Source: an uncultured Oscillospiraceae bacterium
Lineage (GTDB): Bacteria > Bacillota > Clostridia > Oscillospirales > Ruminococcaceae
Length of the DNA: 7,709 nt
Direction of reading: 5' to 3'
NCBI GenBank assembly: GCA_900556525.1
Contig: USOZ01000078.1
Location: forward strand, 1 to 7,709
The translations under genes and the position numbers were made by a program. Below, piece by piece: positions 1 to 7,709 of the stretch; position 1 is the stretch's first letter, and the number at the start of each line of letters is the position of its first letter. Below the pieces are notes generated by a model. The model saw nothing but the letters and a program-made list of their open reading frames with translations, was not told the origin of the DNA and made no database searches.

Positions 1-3000
1 AATTTCACCTCCGCAATGCTCGTAAAGACCATAGCTAAAGCGGACACCGCCGAGGTGAAGCGCGTCGAGCTTCATATGCACAGCAATATGTCGGATATGG
101 ACGCAGTGACCCCGCCCGCCGACCTGATAAATCAGGCATATAAGTGGGGACACCCCGCAGTCGCAATAACCGACCACGGAAATGTTCAGGCGTATCCCGA
201 AGTTATGGGCGCTTGGGACAAGATAATGAAGAACGACAAGGAAACGAAGTTTAAGGTCATCTACGGTATGGAGGCGTATTTCGTAAACGACGAAAGCACG
301 CTTATAGAGGGCTGCACCTCGCGCCCGATAAACGACGAGATAATAATTTTCGACCTTGAAACAACGGGACTTAACGCGGGAGAAGAGCGCATCACCGAGA
401 TAGGCGCGGTAAAGCTGAAAAATCTCGAGGTCGTGGACGAATTTCAGACATTCGTAAACCCCGAAAAGCCAATTCCCGCCAACATTACCGAGATAACGGG
501 AATTGACGACAGCATGGTTGCGAACGCGCCGCTCGAACATGAGGCGCTGCACCGTTTTGTTGAATTTTGCGGGAACGCTCCGCTTGTCGCGCACAACGCG
601 AAGTTCGATATGTCGTTTGTCCGTGCGGGCTGCAACCGCTGCCGCATACCCTACAAGGCGGACAGCATTGATACGCTCGCGCTTTGCCGCGCGATAATCC
701 CCAACAAAAAGAGCTATACGCTTGACGCAATGGCGGCGCATTTCAAGCTGGGCAATTTCAATCATCACCGCGCTATCGACGACGCGAAGATGCTTGCGAA
801 CATTTTTATAAGCCTCGTCGGAGAGAGCCGTAAGGGGCGCACGATAGAAAAGCTGGGCGACCTTAACCTCGCAGCGGGAAAAATGGACGTAAAGAAAATG
901 CCGAGTTTTCACCAGATAATACTTGTCAAGAACAACACGGGTCTGAAAAATCTTTACCGTCTTATAGGTATGTCGAACCTCAGTTATTATTATAAAAAGC
1001 CGCGCATACCTATGTCGGAGCTGAAGAATTACCGCGAGGGACTTATTCTCGGAAGCGCCTGCGAAGCGGGCGAACTGTACCGCGCTATTGTCGAGGGAAA
1101 ATCCGAGGAGAAAATCGAGGAGATTGCGAAGTTCTACGACTATCTTGAGATACAGCCTATCGGCAACAACGCGTTTATGCTCCGCAACGGAACGGTCAAA
1201 TCCGAGCTTGAACTTCAGGCGATAAACCAACGTATCGTTGAGCTTGGCGATAAGCTCGGCATACCAGTTGTGGCAACCTGCGACGTGCATTTCATGCGCG
1301 CGGAGGACAGCATTTTTCGTGAGATATTACAGGCGGGACAGGGCTATCAGGACGCGTCGAATCAGCCGCCGCTCTACCTGCGCACGACGGACGAAATGCT
1401 CGAAGAATTCGCTTATCTCGGCGCTGAAAAGGCGTACGAGGTGGTAGTTGAAAATACCAACAGGATCGCCGATATGATCGAGCGGATACGTCCTATTCCG
1501 AAAGGAACGTTCACGCCGCACCTCGACGGCGCGGAGGAAGAGCTTCAGCAGCTTTGCTGGGACAGAGCAATGGACTGGTACGGCTATGAGGGCGTTATTC
1601 CCGATATTGTAAAAAATCGGCTTGAACGCGAGCTTCAATCCATTATAAAATACGGCTTCTCGGTACTTTACATGATCGCGCAGAAGCTGGTTGCATTCTC
1701 CGAAAAGAACGGCTATCTCGTCGGTTCGCGTGGATCGGTAGGCTCGTCGTTCGTTGCGATAATGTCGGGTATTTCCGAGGTAAATCCTCTCCCGCCGCAT
1801 TACCGCTGCAAGAAATGCCGCTGGAACGAGTTCATAACCGACGGGTCGGTCGGCTCAGGCTTCGACCTGCCGGCGAAAAAGTGCCCTAAATGCGGCGAGG
1901 AAATGTTCCGCGACGGTCACGATATCCCTTTTGAAACGTTCCTCGGCTTTAAGGGAGATAAAGCGCCCGATATCGACCTTAACTTCTCGGGCGAGGTTCA
2001 GTCGAAGGTACATAAATACACGGAGGATCTGTTCGGTTCCGACCACGTTTTCAAGGCGGGTACAATTTCCGCCGTTCAGGAAAAGACAGCCGAGGGAATG
2101 GTCGTTGTTCCGAACGATTACGATATTTACGATTTCTCCGCCGTTCAGCGACCCGCCGACGACGCGACGAAGGACATTATCACAACGCACTTCGACTTCC
2201 ACGCGCTGCACGATACCATACTAAAGCTCGACGAACTCGGACATGATGTTCCGACCCTGTACAAGCACCTTGAGGACATGACGGGGATAAAAATTGCCGA
2301 CGTTTCGACCTCCGACGAAAAGGTGTACAGCCTGTTCACGTCACCCGAAGCGCTCGGGATAACCGAAGCTGAAACGGGAATAAAGGTCGGAACATACGGT
2401 CTGCCCGAATTCGGAACGAACTTCGTTATCGGAATGCTGCTTGAATCCAAGCCGAAAAATTTCTCGGATCTGCTACAGATCTCGGGACTTTCACACGGTA
2501 CGGACGTATGGCTCGGCAACGCGCAGGAGCTTATCGCGAACGGAACCTGCACGATCAGTGAGGTTATCGGAACGCGTGATAATATCATGGTCTATCTGCT
2601 TCATAAGGGACTTGAACCGAGCCTTGCGTTTAAGATAATGGAAATAACCCGAAAGGGAAACGCTACGAAGCTGTTCACAGACGAAATTTATCAGGCGTTT
2701 AAGGACAACAATGTTCCCGACTGGTACGTTGAGAGCTGTAAAAAAATCAAGTATATGTTCCCGAAAGCGCACGCTGCCGCGTATGTTACGGGCGCGGTAA
2801 AGCTCGGCTGGTATAAAATTTATCATCCGTCAGAATTTTATGCTGCAATTCTCACGAAACACACGGAAAATATCGAAATTCGTATCGCGCTTCAAGGTAA
2901 GGACGCGGTAAAGGCGAGAATGCAGCAAATTCAGGCAAATCCCGACGCAACGCCGAAAGAAAAGTCCACATACGAAGCGTTCCTGCTCGTTCACGAAATG

Positions 3001-3234
3001 CTCTGCCGCGGGATAAAGTTCCTGCCCGTTCATTTCGAGAAGTCGCACGCGACGAAGTATGTTATTGAAAACGGCGATCTGCGGCTTCCTTTCCTGTCGG
3101 TCGAGGGCTGCGGAGAAAATGCGGCAAACGCACTCTACGACGCTATTCAGCGGCATGATTATATCAGTATTGAGGACTTGCGCAGCCAGTCGGGGCTTAA
3201 CGGTTCGACTATGGATAAGCTCGAAACGTCGTAA
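1..3234 (+). CDS. polC: DNA polymerase III PolC (Gram-positive type alpha subunit), truncated at both ends and with an apparent internal deletion
   Basis: Replicative DNA polymerase with built-in 3'-5' proofreading. The frame is open from base 1. The ATG at 16 is internal, since PolC normally has about 300 more N-terminal residues (N-terminal and OB domains). Visible in order: PHP motifs [10 protein letters not shown] (nt 73-102) and ITDHGNV (from nt 166); the inserted DnaQ-like exonuclease with FDLETTG (Asp 352, Glu 358), AHNAKFD and HHRAIDD (nt 763-783); the rest of PHP; then the polymerase core with [10 protein letters not shown], a four-Cys zinc knuckle (codons at 1807, 1816, 1882, 1891), catalytic Asps in PDIDLNF (1969, 1975) and in LKLDELGHD (2230), [18 protein letters not shown], and [15 protein letters not shown]. 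Two oddities are seen by comparison with remembered B. subtilis PolC. About 38-40 residues are missing between EKTAEG and MVVVP (nt 2092-2100), including the KRTTGQHPGG region. The C-terminus also stops at LETS, where the family continues about 15-18 residues to a beta-clamp-binding tail such as QLSLF. The TAA at 3232 comes from inverted hisZ sequence. Family identity is certain; integrity is doubtful. Confidence 0.96.
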   Translation, partial: NFTSAMLVKTIAKADTAEVKRVELHMHSNMSDMDAVTPPADLINQAYKWGHPAVAITDHGNVQAYPEVMGAWDKIMKNDKETKFKVIYGMEAYFVNDESTLIEGCTSRPINDEIIIFDLETTGLNAGEERITEIGAVKLKNLEVVDEFQTFVNPEKPIPANITEITGIDDSMVANAPLEHEALHRFVEFCGNAPLVAHNAKFDMSFVRAGCNRCRIPYKADSIDTLALCRAIIPNKKSYTLDAMAAHFKLGNFNHHRAIDDAKMLANIFISLVGESRKGRTIEKLGDLNLAAGKMDVKKMPSFHQIILVKNNTGLKNLYRLIGMSNLSYYYKKPRIPMSELKNYREGLILGSACEAGELYRAIVEGKSEEKIEEIAKFYDYLEIQPIGNNAFMLRNGTVKSELELQAINQRIVELGDKLGIPVVATCDVHFMRAEDSIFREILQAGQGYQDASNQPPLYLRTTDEMLEEFAYLGAEKAYEVVVENTNRIADMIERIRPIPKGTFTPHLDGAEEELQQLCWDRAMDWYGYEGVIPDIVKNRLERELQSIIKYGFSVLYMIAQKLVAFSEKNGYLVGSRGSVGSSFVAIMSGISEVNPLPPHYRCKKCRWNEFITDGSVGSGFDLPAKKCPKCGEEMFRDGHDIPFETFLGFKGDKAPDIDLNFSGEVQSKVHKYTEDLFGSDHVFKAGTISAVQEKTAEGMVVVPNDYDIYDFSAVQRPADDATKDIITTHFDFHALHDTILKLDELGHDVPTLYKHLEDMTGIKIADVSTSDEKVYSLFTSPEALGITEAETGIKVGTYGLPEFGTNFVIGMLLESKPKNFSDLLQISGLSHGTDVWLGNAQELIANGTCTISEVIGTRDNIMVYLLHKGLEPSLAFKIMEITRKGNATKLFTDEIYQAFKDNNVPDWYVESCKKIKYMFPKAHAAAYVTGAVKLGWYKIYHPSEFYAAILTKHTENIEIRIALQGKDAVKARMQQIQANPDATPKEKSTYEAFLLVHEMLCRGIKFLPVHFEKSHATKYVIENGDLRLPFLSVEGCGENAANALYDAIQRHDYISIEDLRSQSGLNGSTMDKLETS

Positions 3235-3380
3235 AATTCAAGCCCGGGCGTTACCGCCTCGGTATATCCGCGGCTGAGAAAAATGCCGCGCAGCTTTGCG
3301 TCCGCCGCTCTGAGCGCAACACATTCGTCAAACAGCAGGTCGCGTGTTCCCTCGGGGGTAAGCAGGTCGTATCTCTTCAT
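3225..3380 (-). pseudogene. hisZ: Inverted 5' fragment of hisZ (first ~52 codons)
   Basis: Read on the minus strand from the ATG at 3380, this encodes MKRYDLLTPEGTRDLLF and runs on to TPGLEFYDV, a typical HisZ N-terminus with the class II tRNA-synthetase-like motif 1 region. After Val52 (codon 3227-3225) the frame enters antisense polC and stops resembling HisZ. The expected continuation (DVF, then roughly 20 residues up to YKLTD) is absent. The remainder of hisZ lies immediately to the right but on the opposite strand, so this is the missing start of the same gene, flipped. Only about 9 bases of leader are retained upstream of the ATG (reverse complement of 3381-3389, ending ataagaca), and no Shine-Dalgarno is seen in them. 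It cannot be expressed as a functional protein in this arrangement. Residue-by-residue fit to HisZ is strong; the number of missing codons is inferred from family memory. Confidence 0.9.
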
Positions 3381-3389
3381 TGTCTTATA
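3232..3389. other. Inverted ~158-bp segment joining polC and hisZ
   Basis: Left of this block the + strand reads polC, and right of it the + strand reads hisZ from AKGRLMVMRPDST. The block itself only makes sense on the minus strand, as the hisZ start. Edges are approximate. The left join lies within 3224-3231 (aaacgtcg), which could belong to either polC (GAA ACG TCG) or antisense hisZ (GAC GTT T). The right join lies near 3388-3390, just before GCG AAA GGC. A plain inversion would retain the polC tail, the intergenic region and hisZ codons ~53-72; all are gone, so the event is inversion plus deletion on both sides, or a double template switch. I see no matching inverted repeats at the two edges. 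Confidence 0.82.
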
Positions 3390-4401
3390 CGCGAAAGGCC
3401 GCCTTATGGTAATGCGCCCCGATTCGACAATGCCTATCGCGCGTCTTGTCGGGACGCGTCTGCGTGAAGAAGTTTTCCCGCTGAAGCTGTTTTACAGCCA
3501 GACGATATATCGCGTAAACCCGAAAAACAGCGGACGTGACGATGAATTTTTCCAGAGCGGAATAGAAATAATCGGCGGAGATGTGCGCCGTTCCGACCTT
3601 GAGGCGCTGTCCGTTGCTATTGACGTAATGGCGGCGTTCGAGGCGGAGGATTACCGCTTTGAAATAGGCGACAGTGCATTTTTCGCGATACTCTCGTCGC
3701 AGCTCGGGCTTAACGAGGAGCAGCTTGACGAGGTACGCACGCTTGTGCAGAACAAGAACTACTGCGAGCTTTCGGAGTGCCTTTCCGTTCACTGCGGAAA
3801 TCCCTACGCGACTGCGCTCGCGCAGCTCCCGAAGCTGTTCGGCGGCAGAGAAGTGTTCGACGAAGCGGAAAAAATTCTTCCCGACGAGAACACGAAATTT
3901 GTTCTAAAAAGACTCCGTGAGCTTTATGATAACCTTTGTGCTCTCGGCGCGGGCGAACGCGTGACGGTCGATCTCGGCATGGTGAGCCGCAACGAGGATT
4001 ACTACACGGGAGTTGTTTTCAAAGGCTATGCGGCGGGTTACGGAATGCCTGTTCTGACGGGCGGACGTTACGACAAGCTGATTTCAGATTTCGGAGTTGA
4101 TATGCCTGCGACGGGCTTTGCGGTGAATGTAAACGCGGTCGCGCGCCTTATCATGAACAATGCGCAGGGTCGGCTGACTAAGCTCCCCGATGTTGTTGTA
4201 TTCGCGGAGGAGGACAGCCTTGTAGAGGGTATGCTGCATTGCCGCGAGCTTATTTCCGACGGACTTACCGCCGACCACGCGGATTTTAAAACGCTTGACG
4301 AGGCAAAGGCTTACGCAGAAGAACGGGGAATACAGCGGCTTGACGTTGTTTCGGGCGGAGATGTAACGATACTGAATCTCTCCGACGGAAAGGAAGAGTG
4401 A
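3283..4401 (+). CDS. hisZ: ATP phosphoribosyltransferase regulatory subunit HisZ; genuine sequence only from ~3390, 5' part inverted
   Basis: HisZ is a catalytically inactive HisS paralogue that assembles with short-form HisG to make active, histidine-inhibitable ATP phosphoribosyltransferase (step 1 of histidine synthesis, cytoplasmic). The open frame begins at ATG 3283, but its first ~34 codons (MPRSFASAALSATHSSNSR and on) are antisense to the inverted hisZ start and are not HisZ. Homology begins at AKGRLMVMRPDSTMPIARL (from 3391). It continues through FYSQTIYRVNP, DDEFFQSGIEIIG, LFGGREVF, VDLGMVSRNEDYYTGVVFKG, GGRYDKLISDFG and TGFAVNVNAVARL, and ends in a small C-terminal alpha/beta domain. 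From 3391 to the stop is 336 codons. With the 52 inverted codons and about 20 missing, the native protein would be near 408-410 residues, normal for the family. The stop is 1 nt before hisG, indicating translational coupling. As drawn, the gene lacks its N-terminal synthetase-like portion and is probably non-functional. Confidence 0.88.
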   Translation: MPRSFASAALSATHSSNSRSRVPSGVSRSYLFIVLYAKGRLMVMRPDSTMPIARLVGTRLREEVFPLKLFYSQTIYRVNPKNSGRDDEFFQSGIEIIGGDVRRSDLEALSVAIDVMAAFEAEDYRFEIGDSAFFAILSSQLGLNEEQLDEVRTLVQNKNYCELSECLSVHCGNPYATALAQLPKLFGGREVFDEAEKILPDENTKFVLKRLRELYDNLCALGAGERVTVDLGMVSRNEDYYTGVVFKGYAAGYGMPVLTGGRYDKLISDFGVDMPATGFAVNVNAVARLIMNNAQGRLTKLPDVVVFAEEDSLVEGMLHCRELISDGLTADHADFKTLDEAKAYAEERGIQRLDVVSGGDVTILNLSDGKEE

Positions 4402-4402
4402 A

Positions 4403-5041
4403 ATGAGCGAAAATAAGACTCTCAGAATTGCGCTTACAAAGGGCAGGCTTGAAAAGGACACAGTAGGACTTTTCGAGAAGATAGGATTTGACGTTACTCA
4501 GCTTCGCGAAAAGGGCAGAAAGCTCATTCTTCCCGTCCCGGGGCAGAATATCGAGGTAGTTCTCGCGAAAGCGGCGGACGTTATCACTTATGTTGAACAC
4601 GGCGCGTGCGACCTCGGCGTTGTCGGAAAAGATACGATAATGGAGCATGGCGGAAAATACTTTGAAATCGCCGACCTCGGCTTCGGAAGATGCCGTTTTG
4701 CACTTGCGGTTCGCCGCGGGGACGGATTTTACGGCGGATACGGAGTAAAGACCGTCGCTACTAAATATCCCGCCGTGACCCGCGCATTTTTCGAGCGGAA
4801 GAAAATGGACGTTGAAATAGTAAAGATCGAAGGCTCGGTAGAGCTTGCGCCGCTGCTCGGGATTGCCGACGGTATCGTTGATATAGTTGAAACGGGAACG
4901 ACGCTGAAAGAAAACGGGCTTGTGGTTTTTGAGGACGTTGCACCTATCTCCGCTAGACTTATCGTGAACACGGTAAGCATGAAGCTGAAAAAGGAAAGCA
5001 TTGACGAACTGACCGAAAAGATGATTAAAGCGCTTGAATAA
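4403..5041 (+). CDS. hisG: ATP phosphoribosyltransferase catalytic subunit HisG, short form
   Basis: Condenses ATP with PRPP to give N1-phosphoribosyl-ATP, the committed step of histidine synthesis. At 212 residues it matches the short HisG class, which lacks the C-terminal ACT-like regulatory domain of long HisG and depends on HisZ; the gene directly upstream is hisZ, consistent with this. Visible motifs are the N-terminal RIALTKGRL (residues 8-16), CDLGVVGKDTIME (69-81) and the PRPP-binding loop in DIVETGTTLKENGL (160-173), all intact. The start at 4403 is supported by the purine-rich AAAGGAAG at 4389-4396, about 6 nt upstream and inside the end of hisZ, with a 1-nt gap between the genes. 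No truncation or frame break is seen. If the upstream hisZ lesion is real, this subunit would lack its partner. Confidence 0.97.
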   Translation: MSENKTLRIALTKGRLEKDTVGLFEKIGFDVTQLREKGRKLILPVPGQNIEVVLAKAADVITYVEHGACDLGVVGKDTIMEHGGKYFEIADLGFGRCRFALAVRRGDGFYGGYGVKTVATKYPAVTRAFFERKKMDVEIVKIEGSVELAPLLGIADGIVDIVETGTTLKENGLVVFEDVAPISARLIVNTVSMKLKKESIDELTEKMIKALE

Positions 5042-5058
5042 GCCGAAAGGAAAGAAAA

Positions 5059-6354
5059 ATGATTGAAACTATCTATGCTGACGGAAGCGAAAAGGCTTTT
5101 TTAAAGGAAGTTGAACGCCGCAGCAGTGAAATAAACGAAGATGTCGAAAAAATTGTAAAAAATATTATCGCGGACGTAAAGCAGAACGGCGACAAGGCGG
5201 TAAAAGCCTATACCGCGAAGTTCGACTGCGCCGAGACGAAGTGCTACCGCGTTCCCGATGAGATGATTCAGGACGCGCTTACCGAGGCTGACCCCGATTT
5301 TGTGAACGCAATGCTCAACTGCGTTGAAAATATCACAAAATTCCACGAAAAACAGAAACAGAACGGCTATATGATGACCGACGAGCGCGGAGTTAATCTT
5401 GGCAGACGCGTGAGAGGACTTGATAAGGTCGGTCTGTACGTTCCCGGCGGCACGGCTGCTTATCCGTCGTCCGTTTTGATGAACGCTATCCCCGCAAAAA
5501 TCGCGGGCGTAGGCGAAATAGTCATGGTCACTCCGCCGCTTAAAGACGGAACGCCAAACAAGGACATTCTCGTAGCGGCTGCGCTCTGCGGAGTTGACAA
5601 GATATTCATGTGCGGCGGTGCGCAGGCGGTTGCGGCGCTCGCTTACGGAACGGAAGAGATACCGAAGGTTTCAAAAATAGTTGGACCCGGAAATATTTTC
5701 GTAGCAACGGCTAAAAAGCTGCTCTACGGAACGGTTGACATTGACATGATCGCGGGACCGAGCGAGATACTTATTGTCGCGGACGACAGTGCAAACCCGA
5801 AATATCTCGCCGCTGATCTCATGTCGCAGGCGGAGCATGATAAAATGGCAAGCGCTATACTTATTACGACCAGCGAGAAGATTGCAGAGGAAACGACTGC
5901 CGAGCTTGAACGTCAGGTTAAGCTCATGTCGCGTGAAGAAATAATCCGCACTTCGCTTGAAAATTATGGCAAGATAATTGTCACAAAGACAATGGAGGAG
6001 GCGTGCGCGCTCGCGGACAGCCTTGCGCCCGAGCATCTTGAAGTCGTTGCGCGAAACCCACTCGAATATATAGGAAAGCTCGACAACGTAGGTTCGCTTT
6101 TCCTCGGACAGTATTCGCCCGAGCCGCTCGGCGACTACTATGCAGGTCCGAACCATGTTCTTCCGACAAGCGGAACGGCGCGCTTTTTCTCGCCGCTTTC
6201 CGTTGACAGTTTCATCAAAAAGTCGAGCTATATCTATTACACGCCCGACGCGCTCAACGAAGCCGCTGACGACGTAATTCTCGTTGCGGAGCGCGAACGG
6301 CTGACCGCTCACGCTAATTCAATAAAGGTCAGAATTGAGGATTTAAGAAAGTAA
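5059..6354 (+). CDS. hisD: Histidinol dehydrogenase HisD
   Basis: Zinc-dependent NAD enzyme that oxidises L-histidinol to L-histidine through histidinaldehyde, the last two steps of the pathway. The 431 residues are full family length. Visible: YVPGGTAAYPSSVLM (127-141), CGGAQAVAALAYGT (185-198), the family signature from IVGPGNIFVATAKKL (207-221) through IAGPSEILIV (231-240), zinc ligands Gln257 and His260 in SQAEHD, catalytic Glu325-His326 in LAPEHLE, Asp359 in GDYYAGPNHVLPTSGTARF, and the C-terminal zinc ligand His418 in AHANS. All key residues known from E. coli HisD are therefore present. The ATG at 5059 has AAAGGA at 5046-5051 about 7 nt upstream and lies 17 nt after the hisG stop. The stop codon TAA overlaps the hisC ATG by one base. 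Confidence 0.98.
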   Translation: MIETIYADGSEKAFLKEVERRSSEINEDVEKIVKNIIADVKQNGDKAVKAYTAKFDCAETKCYRVPDEMIQDALTEADPDFVNAMLNCVENITKFHEKQKQNGYMMTDERGVNLGRRVRGLDKVGLYVPGGTAAYPSSVLMNAIPAKIAGVGEIVMVTPPLKDGTPNKDILVAAALCGVDKIFMCGGAQAVAALAYGTEEIPKVSKIVGPGNIFVATAKKLLYGTVDIDMIAGPSEILIVADDSANPKYLAADLMSQAEHDKMASAILITTSEKIAEETTAELERQVKLMSREEIIRTSLENYGKIIVTKTMEEACALADSLAPEHLEVVARNPLEYIGKLDNVGSLFLGQYSPEPLGDYYAGPNHVLPTSGTARFFSPLSVDSFIKKSSYIYYTPDALNEAADDVILVAERERLTAHANSIKVRIEDLRK

Positions 6355-7394
6355 TGTATCAGCTTACGGAAAAATTGAGGGAGCTTGTTCCCTATGAGCC
6401 GATTTCAGGTGAATATAAAATACGTCTTGATGCGAACGAGAGCTTTTTTGTTACGCCCGCCGAGGTTATCGCGCGCGCGGCGGAAAAAGCGGCGCTCAAC
6501 CGCTATCCCGACCCTTATGCGAAGTGCGCGGTTGACGCTTTCGCGGGATTTTACGGGATCTCACCCGACACGGTAACTGCGGGAAACGGAAGCGACGAGC
6601 TTATCAGTATTCTTACGGGCTGCTTTCTGAAAAAAGGTGAAAAAGTGCTTTGCTTTTCGCGCGATTTTTCAATGTACAGCTTCTATTCATACCTGTATGA
6701 GCTTGAAGTTCTTGTTATGGAAAAAGAACCCGACCTCACCATTGATGTGGACAAGGCTATCGCCTGCGCGAACGAAAACAACGTGCGCTGCATAATCTTT
6801 TCAAACCCCTGTAACCCGACCTCGCTCGGGCTGAAAAAGGCGGACGCGAAGCGGCTTATCGAAAATGTAAACGCGCTTGTCGTGCTCGACGAGGCGTACA
6901 TGGATTTCTGGGACGAGAGCGAAAGTTTTCTCGGCGACGTTGAGAAATATGATAACCTTATCGTACTGCGCACCTGCTCGAAAGCGCTTGCAATGGCGGG
7001 GATACGCCTTGGGCTGGCGGTTACAGACAAGGTGAAAACAAACGCGCTGCGTGCCGCAAAGTCACCGTATAACGTCAATTCCGTAACGCAGCTCATTGCG
7101 GCGGAAGTGCTTTCCGACCGTGAACTGCTTATAAAAAATACGGCTGAAGTAAAGCGCTCGATCCGTGAGCTTTACACCATGCTTACGGAGCTGAACTGCC
7201 CTTATTTCGAGAAAATTTACGATACGGTAACCAATTTTGTATACATAAAGTGTGAAAAATGCAGGGAAGTATATGAATATCTGCTCAGCCGCTCGATCGC
7301 GGTGCGCTGCATGAACGGATATTTAAGAATAACCTGCGGAACGGCGGAGGAAAACCGCGCGGTTGCAGCTGCTATTGCGGATTTCCGCGCGTAA
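6354..7394 (+). CDS. hisC: Histidinol-phosphate aminotransferase HisC
   Basis: PLP-dependent class I/II aminotransferase that converts imidazole acetol phosphate plus glutamate to L-histidinol phosphate. At 346 residues it is of normal length for HisC. Visible: the substrate-arm region RLDANES (24-30), LNRYPDP (48-54), the cofactor phosphate-binding GNGSDELI (77-84), NPCNPT (151-156), Asp179 in VLDEAYMDF, and the Schiff-base lysine Lys210 in [15 protein letters not shown] with Arg218 nearby. The start is placed at 6354, where TAATG overlaps the hisD stop. The best upstream purine tract is gagg at 6337-6340, rather distant, so initiation probably relies on coupling to hisD termination. The related enzyme CobD is a theoretical alternative, but the his operon context and HisC-like motifs make HisC clear. 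Confidence 0.95.
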   Translation: MYQLTEKLRELVPYEPISGEYKIRLDANESFFVTPAEVIARAAEKAALNRYPDPYAKCAVDAFAGFYGISPDTVTAGNGSDELISILTGCFLKKGEKVLCFSRDFSMYSFYSYLYELEVLVMEKEPDLTIDVDKAIACANENNVRCIIFSNPCNPTSLGLKKADAKRLIENVNALVVLDEAYMDFWDESESFLGDVEKYDNLIVLRTCSKALAMAGIRLGLAVTDKVKTNALRAAKSPYNVNSVTQLIAAEVLSDRELLIKNTAEVKRSIRELYTMLTELNCPYFEKIYDTVTNFVYIKCEKCREVYEYLLSRSIAVRCMNGYLRITCGTAEENRAVAAAIADFRA

Positions 7395-7399
7395 AGGAG
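7393..7399 (+). promoter_or_regulatory. Ribosome binding site of hisB
   Basis: AAAGGAG begins within the hisC stop codon and ends 5 nt before the ATG at 7405. It is the strongest Shine-Dalgarno in the operon and fixes the hisB start, which matters because hisB is incomplete. Confidence 0.8.
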
Positions 7400-7404
7400 T
7401 AATC

Positions 7405-7709
7405 ATGAGAACTTCGGTTATTGAGAGAAAGACAAAGGAAACGGATATTCGCGTCGCGCTCGGCGTTGACGGCACGGGCATTTACGAAATCGATACGGGT
7501 ATCGGATTTTTTGACCATATGCTGACCGCGCTCGCTGTTCACGGCGGGTTCGACCTTACCGTAAGCTGCAAGGGCGACCTTAATGTTGACGGGCATCACA
7601 GCGTTGAGGACGTTGGGATATGCCTCGGAAAAGCGTTTGCTCAGGCGTTCGGCGATAAGGGCGGGATCGCGCGCTACGGCTCGGCATGTTCAGAAGCCCC
7701 TTGTACGGG
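7405..7709 (+). CDS. hisB: Imidazoleglycerol-phosphate dehydratase HisB, 3'-truncated by the window edge
   Basis: Mn-dependent enzyme that dehydrates imidazole glycerol phosphate to imidazole acetol phosphate. About 101 codons of a ~195-residue protein are present. From the ATG at 7405 the protein begins [19 protein letters not shown]. It contains the first-half metal-binding hallmarks [20 protein letters not shown] (residues 32-51) and [17 protein letters not shown] (62-78), then reaches GIARYGS (87-93). The family would next read approximately AxVPMDEAL, but here the frame gives ACSEAPCTG, and neither of the other two forward frames restores the motif. The final ~20 bases may thus be erroneous or rearranged. 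There is no sign of a fused HisB-N phosphatase domain at the start, so this is the monofunctional form. Confidence 0.93.
   Translation, partial: MRTSVIERKTKETDIRVALGVDGTGIYEIDTGIGFFDHMLTALAVHGGFDLTVSCKGDLNVDGHHSVEDVGICLGKAFAQAFGDKGGIARYGSACSEAPCT

Noticed and set aside
16..18. ATG at 16 as the true polC start
   Set aside because: The frame is open to base 1 and PolC proteins have about 300 residues before the PHP domain; the gene is cut by the window edge.
1327..1800. 157-residue minus-strand open frame within polC
   Set aside because: Shadow of polC codon usage; the composition has no recognisable domain and the + strand is clearly coding throughout.
1801..1900. Separate zinc-ribbon insertion in PolC
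   Set aside because: The CxxC...CxxC knuckle is a normal part of PolC between [10 protein letters not shown] and PDIDLNF.
3224..3395. Site-specific phase-variable invertible switch
   Set aside because: Comparing the two edges by eye shows no convincing inverted repeats, no recombinase gene is in the window, and sequence is missing on both sides, which a clean site-specific inversion would not cause.
3235..3400. T-box, attenuator or promoter ahead of the his operon
   Set aside because: The space between polC and hisZ is occupied by inverted hisZ coding sequence. No leader, terminator hairpin or -35/-10 pair could be supported.
5671..6312. 213-residue minus-strand open frame within hisD
   Set aside because: Lies wholly antisense to a fully conserved hisD; no recognisable family and no ribosome binding context that I could support.

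Overview
The window is a bacterial chromosomal fragment of roughly balanced GC content. All intact coding is on the + strand. The PolC-type DNA polymerase III points to a low-GC-type Firmicute lineage (Bacillota). The style of HisZ (N-terminus MKRYDLLTPEGTRDLL) and the short-form HisG suggest a Clostridia member, perhaps Oscillospirales/Ruminococcaceae. That placement is an impression from protein style, not a search result.

Layout: (1) 1-3234 is polC, open at the left edge: the reading frame enters at base 1, already just upstream of the PHP domain. (2) 3232-3389 is a short segment in the wrong orientation. Its minus strand encodes the first ~52 residues of HisZ. (3) 3390-4401, + strand, is the rest of hisZ. 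(4) 4403-7709 is a tightly packed run hisG-hisD-hisC-hisB, with hisB cut by the right edge. Gaps are 1 nt (hisZ-hisG), 17 nt (hisG-hisD), a 1-nt overlap (hisD-hisC) and 10 nt (hisC-hisB), so this is one histidine biosynthesis operon. HisZ and short HisG together catalyse step 1. HisB (IGPD), HisC and HisD cover the dehydratase, aminotransferase and dehydrogenase steps.

The notable content is structural damage rather than a new system. The hisZ 5' end is inverted and is missing about 20 codons. The same junction removes the last ~15-18 codons of polC. PolC also appears to carry an in-frame internal deletion of about 38-40 residues in its catalytic core, near 2092-2097, removing the region that holds the KRTTGQHPGG motif. 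The last ~20 bases of hisB also stop resembling the family. Because polC is normally essential, an assembly or amplification chimera is the most economical explanation, but a real microinversion with deletions cannot be excluded from sequence alone.

No RNA genes, CRISPR arrays, insertion sequences, convincing terminators or promoters were seen. Apart from the rearranged joint there is no gene-free stretch of any length. I did not find evidence of an undescribed biological system here.
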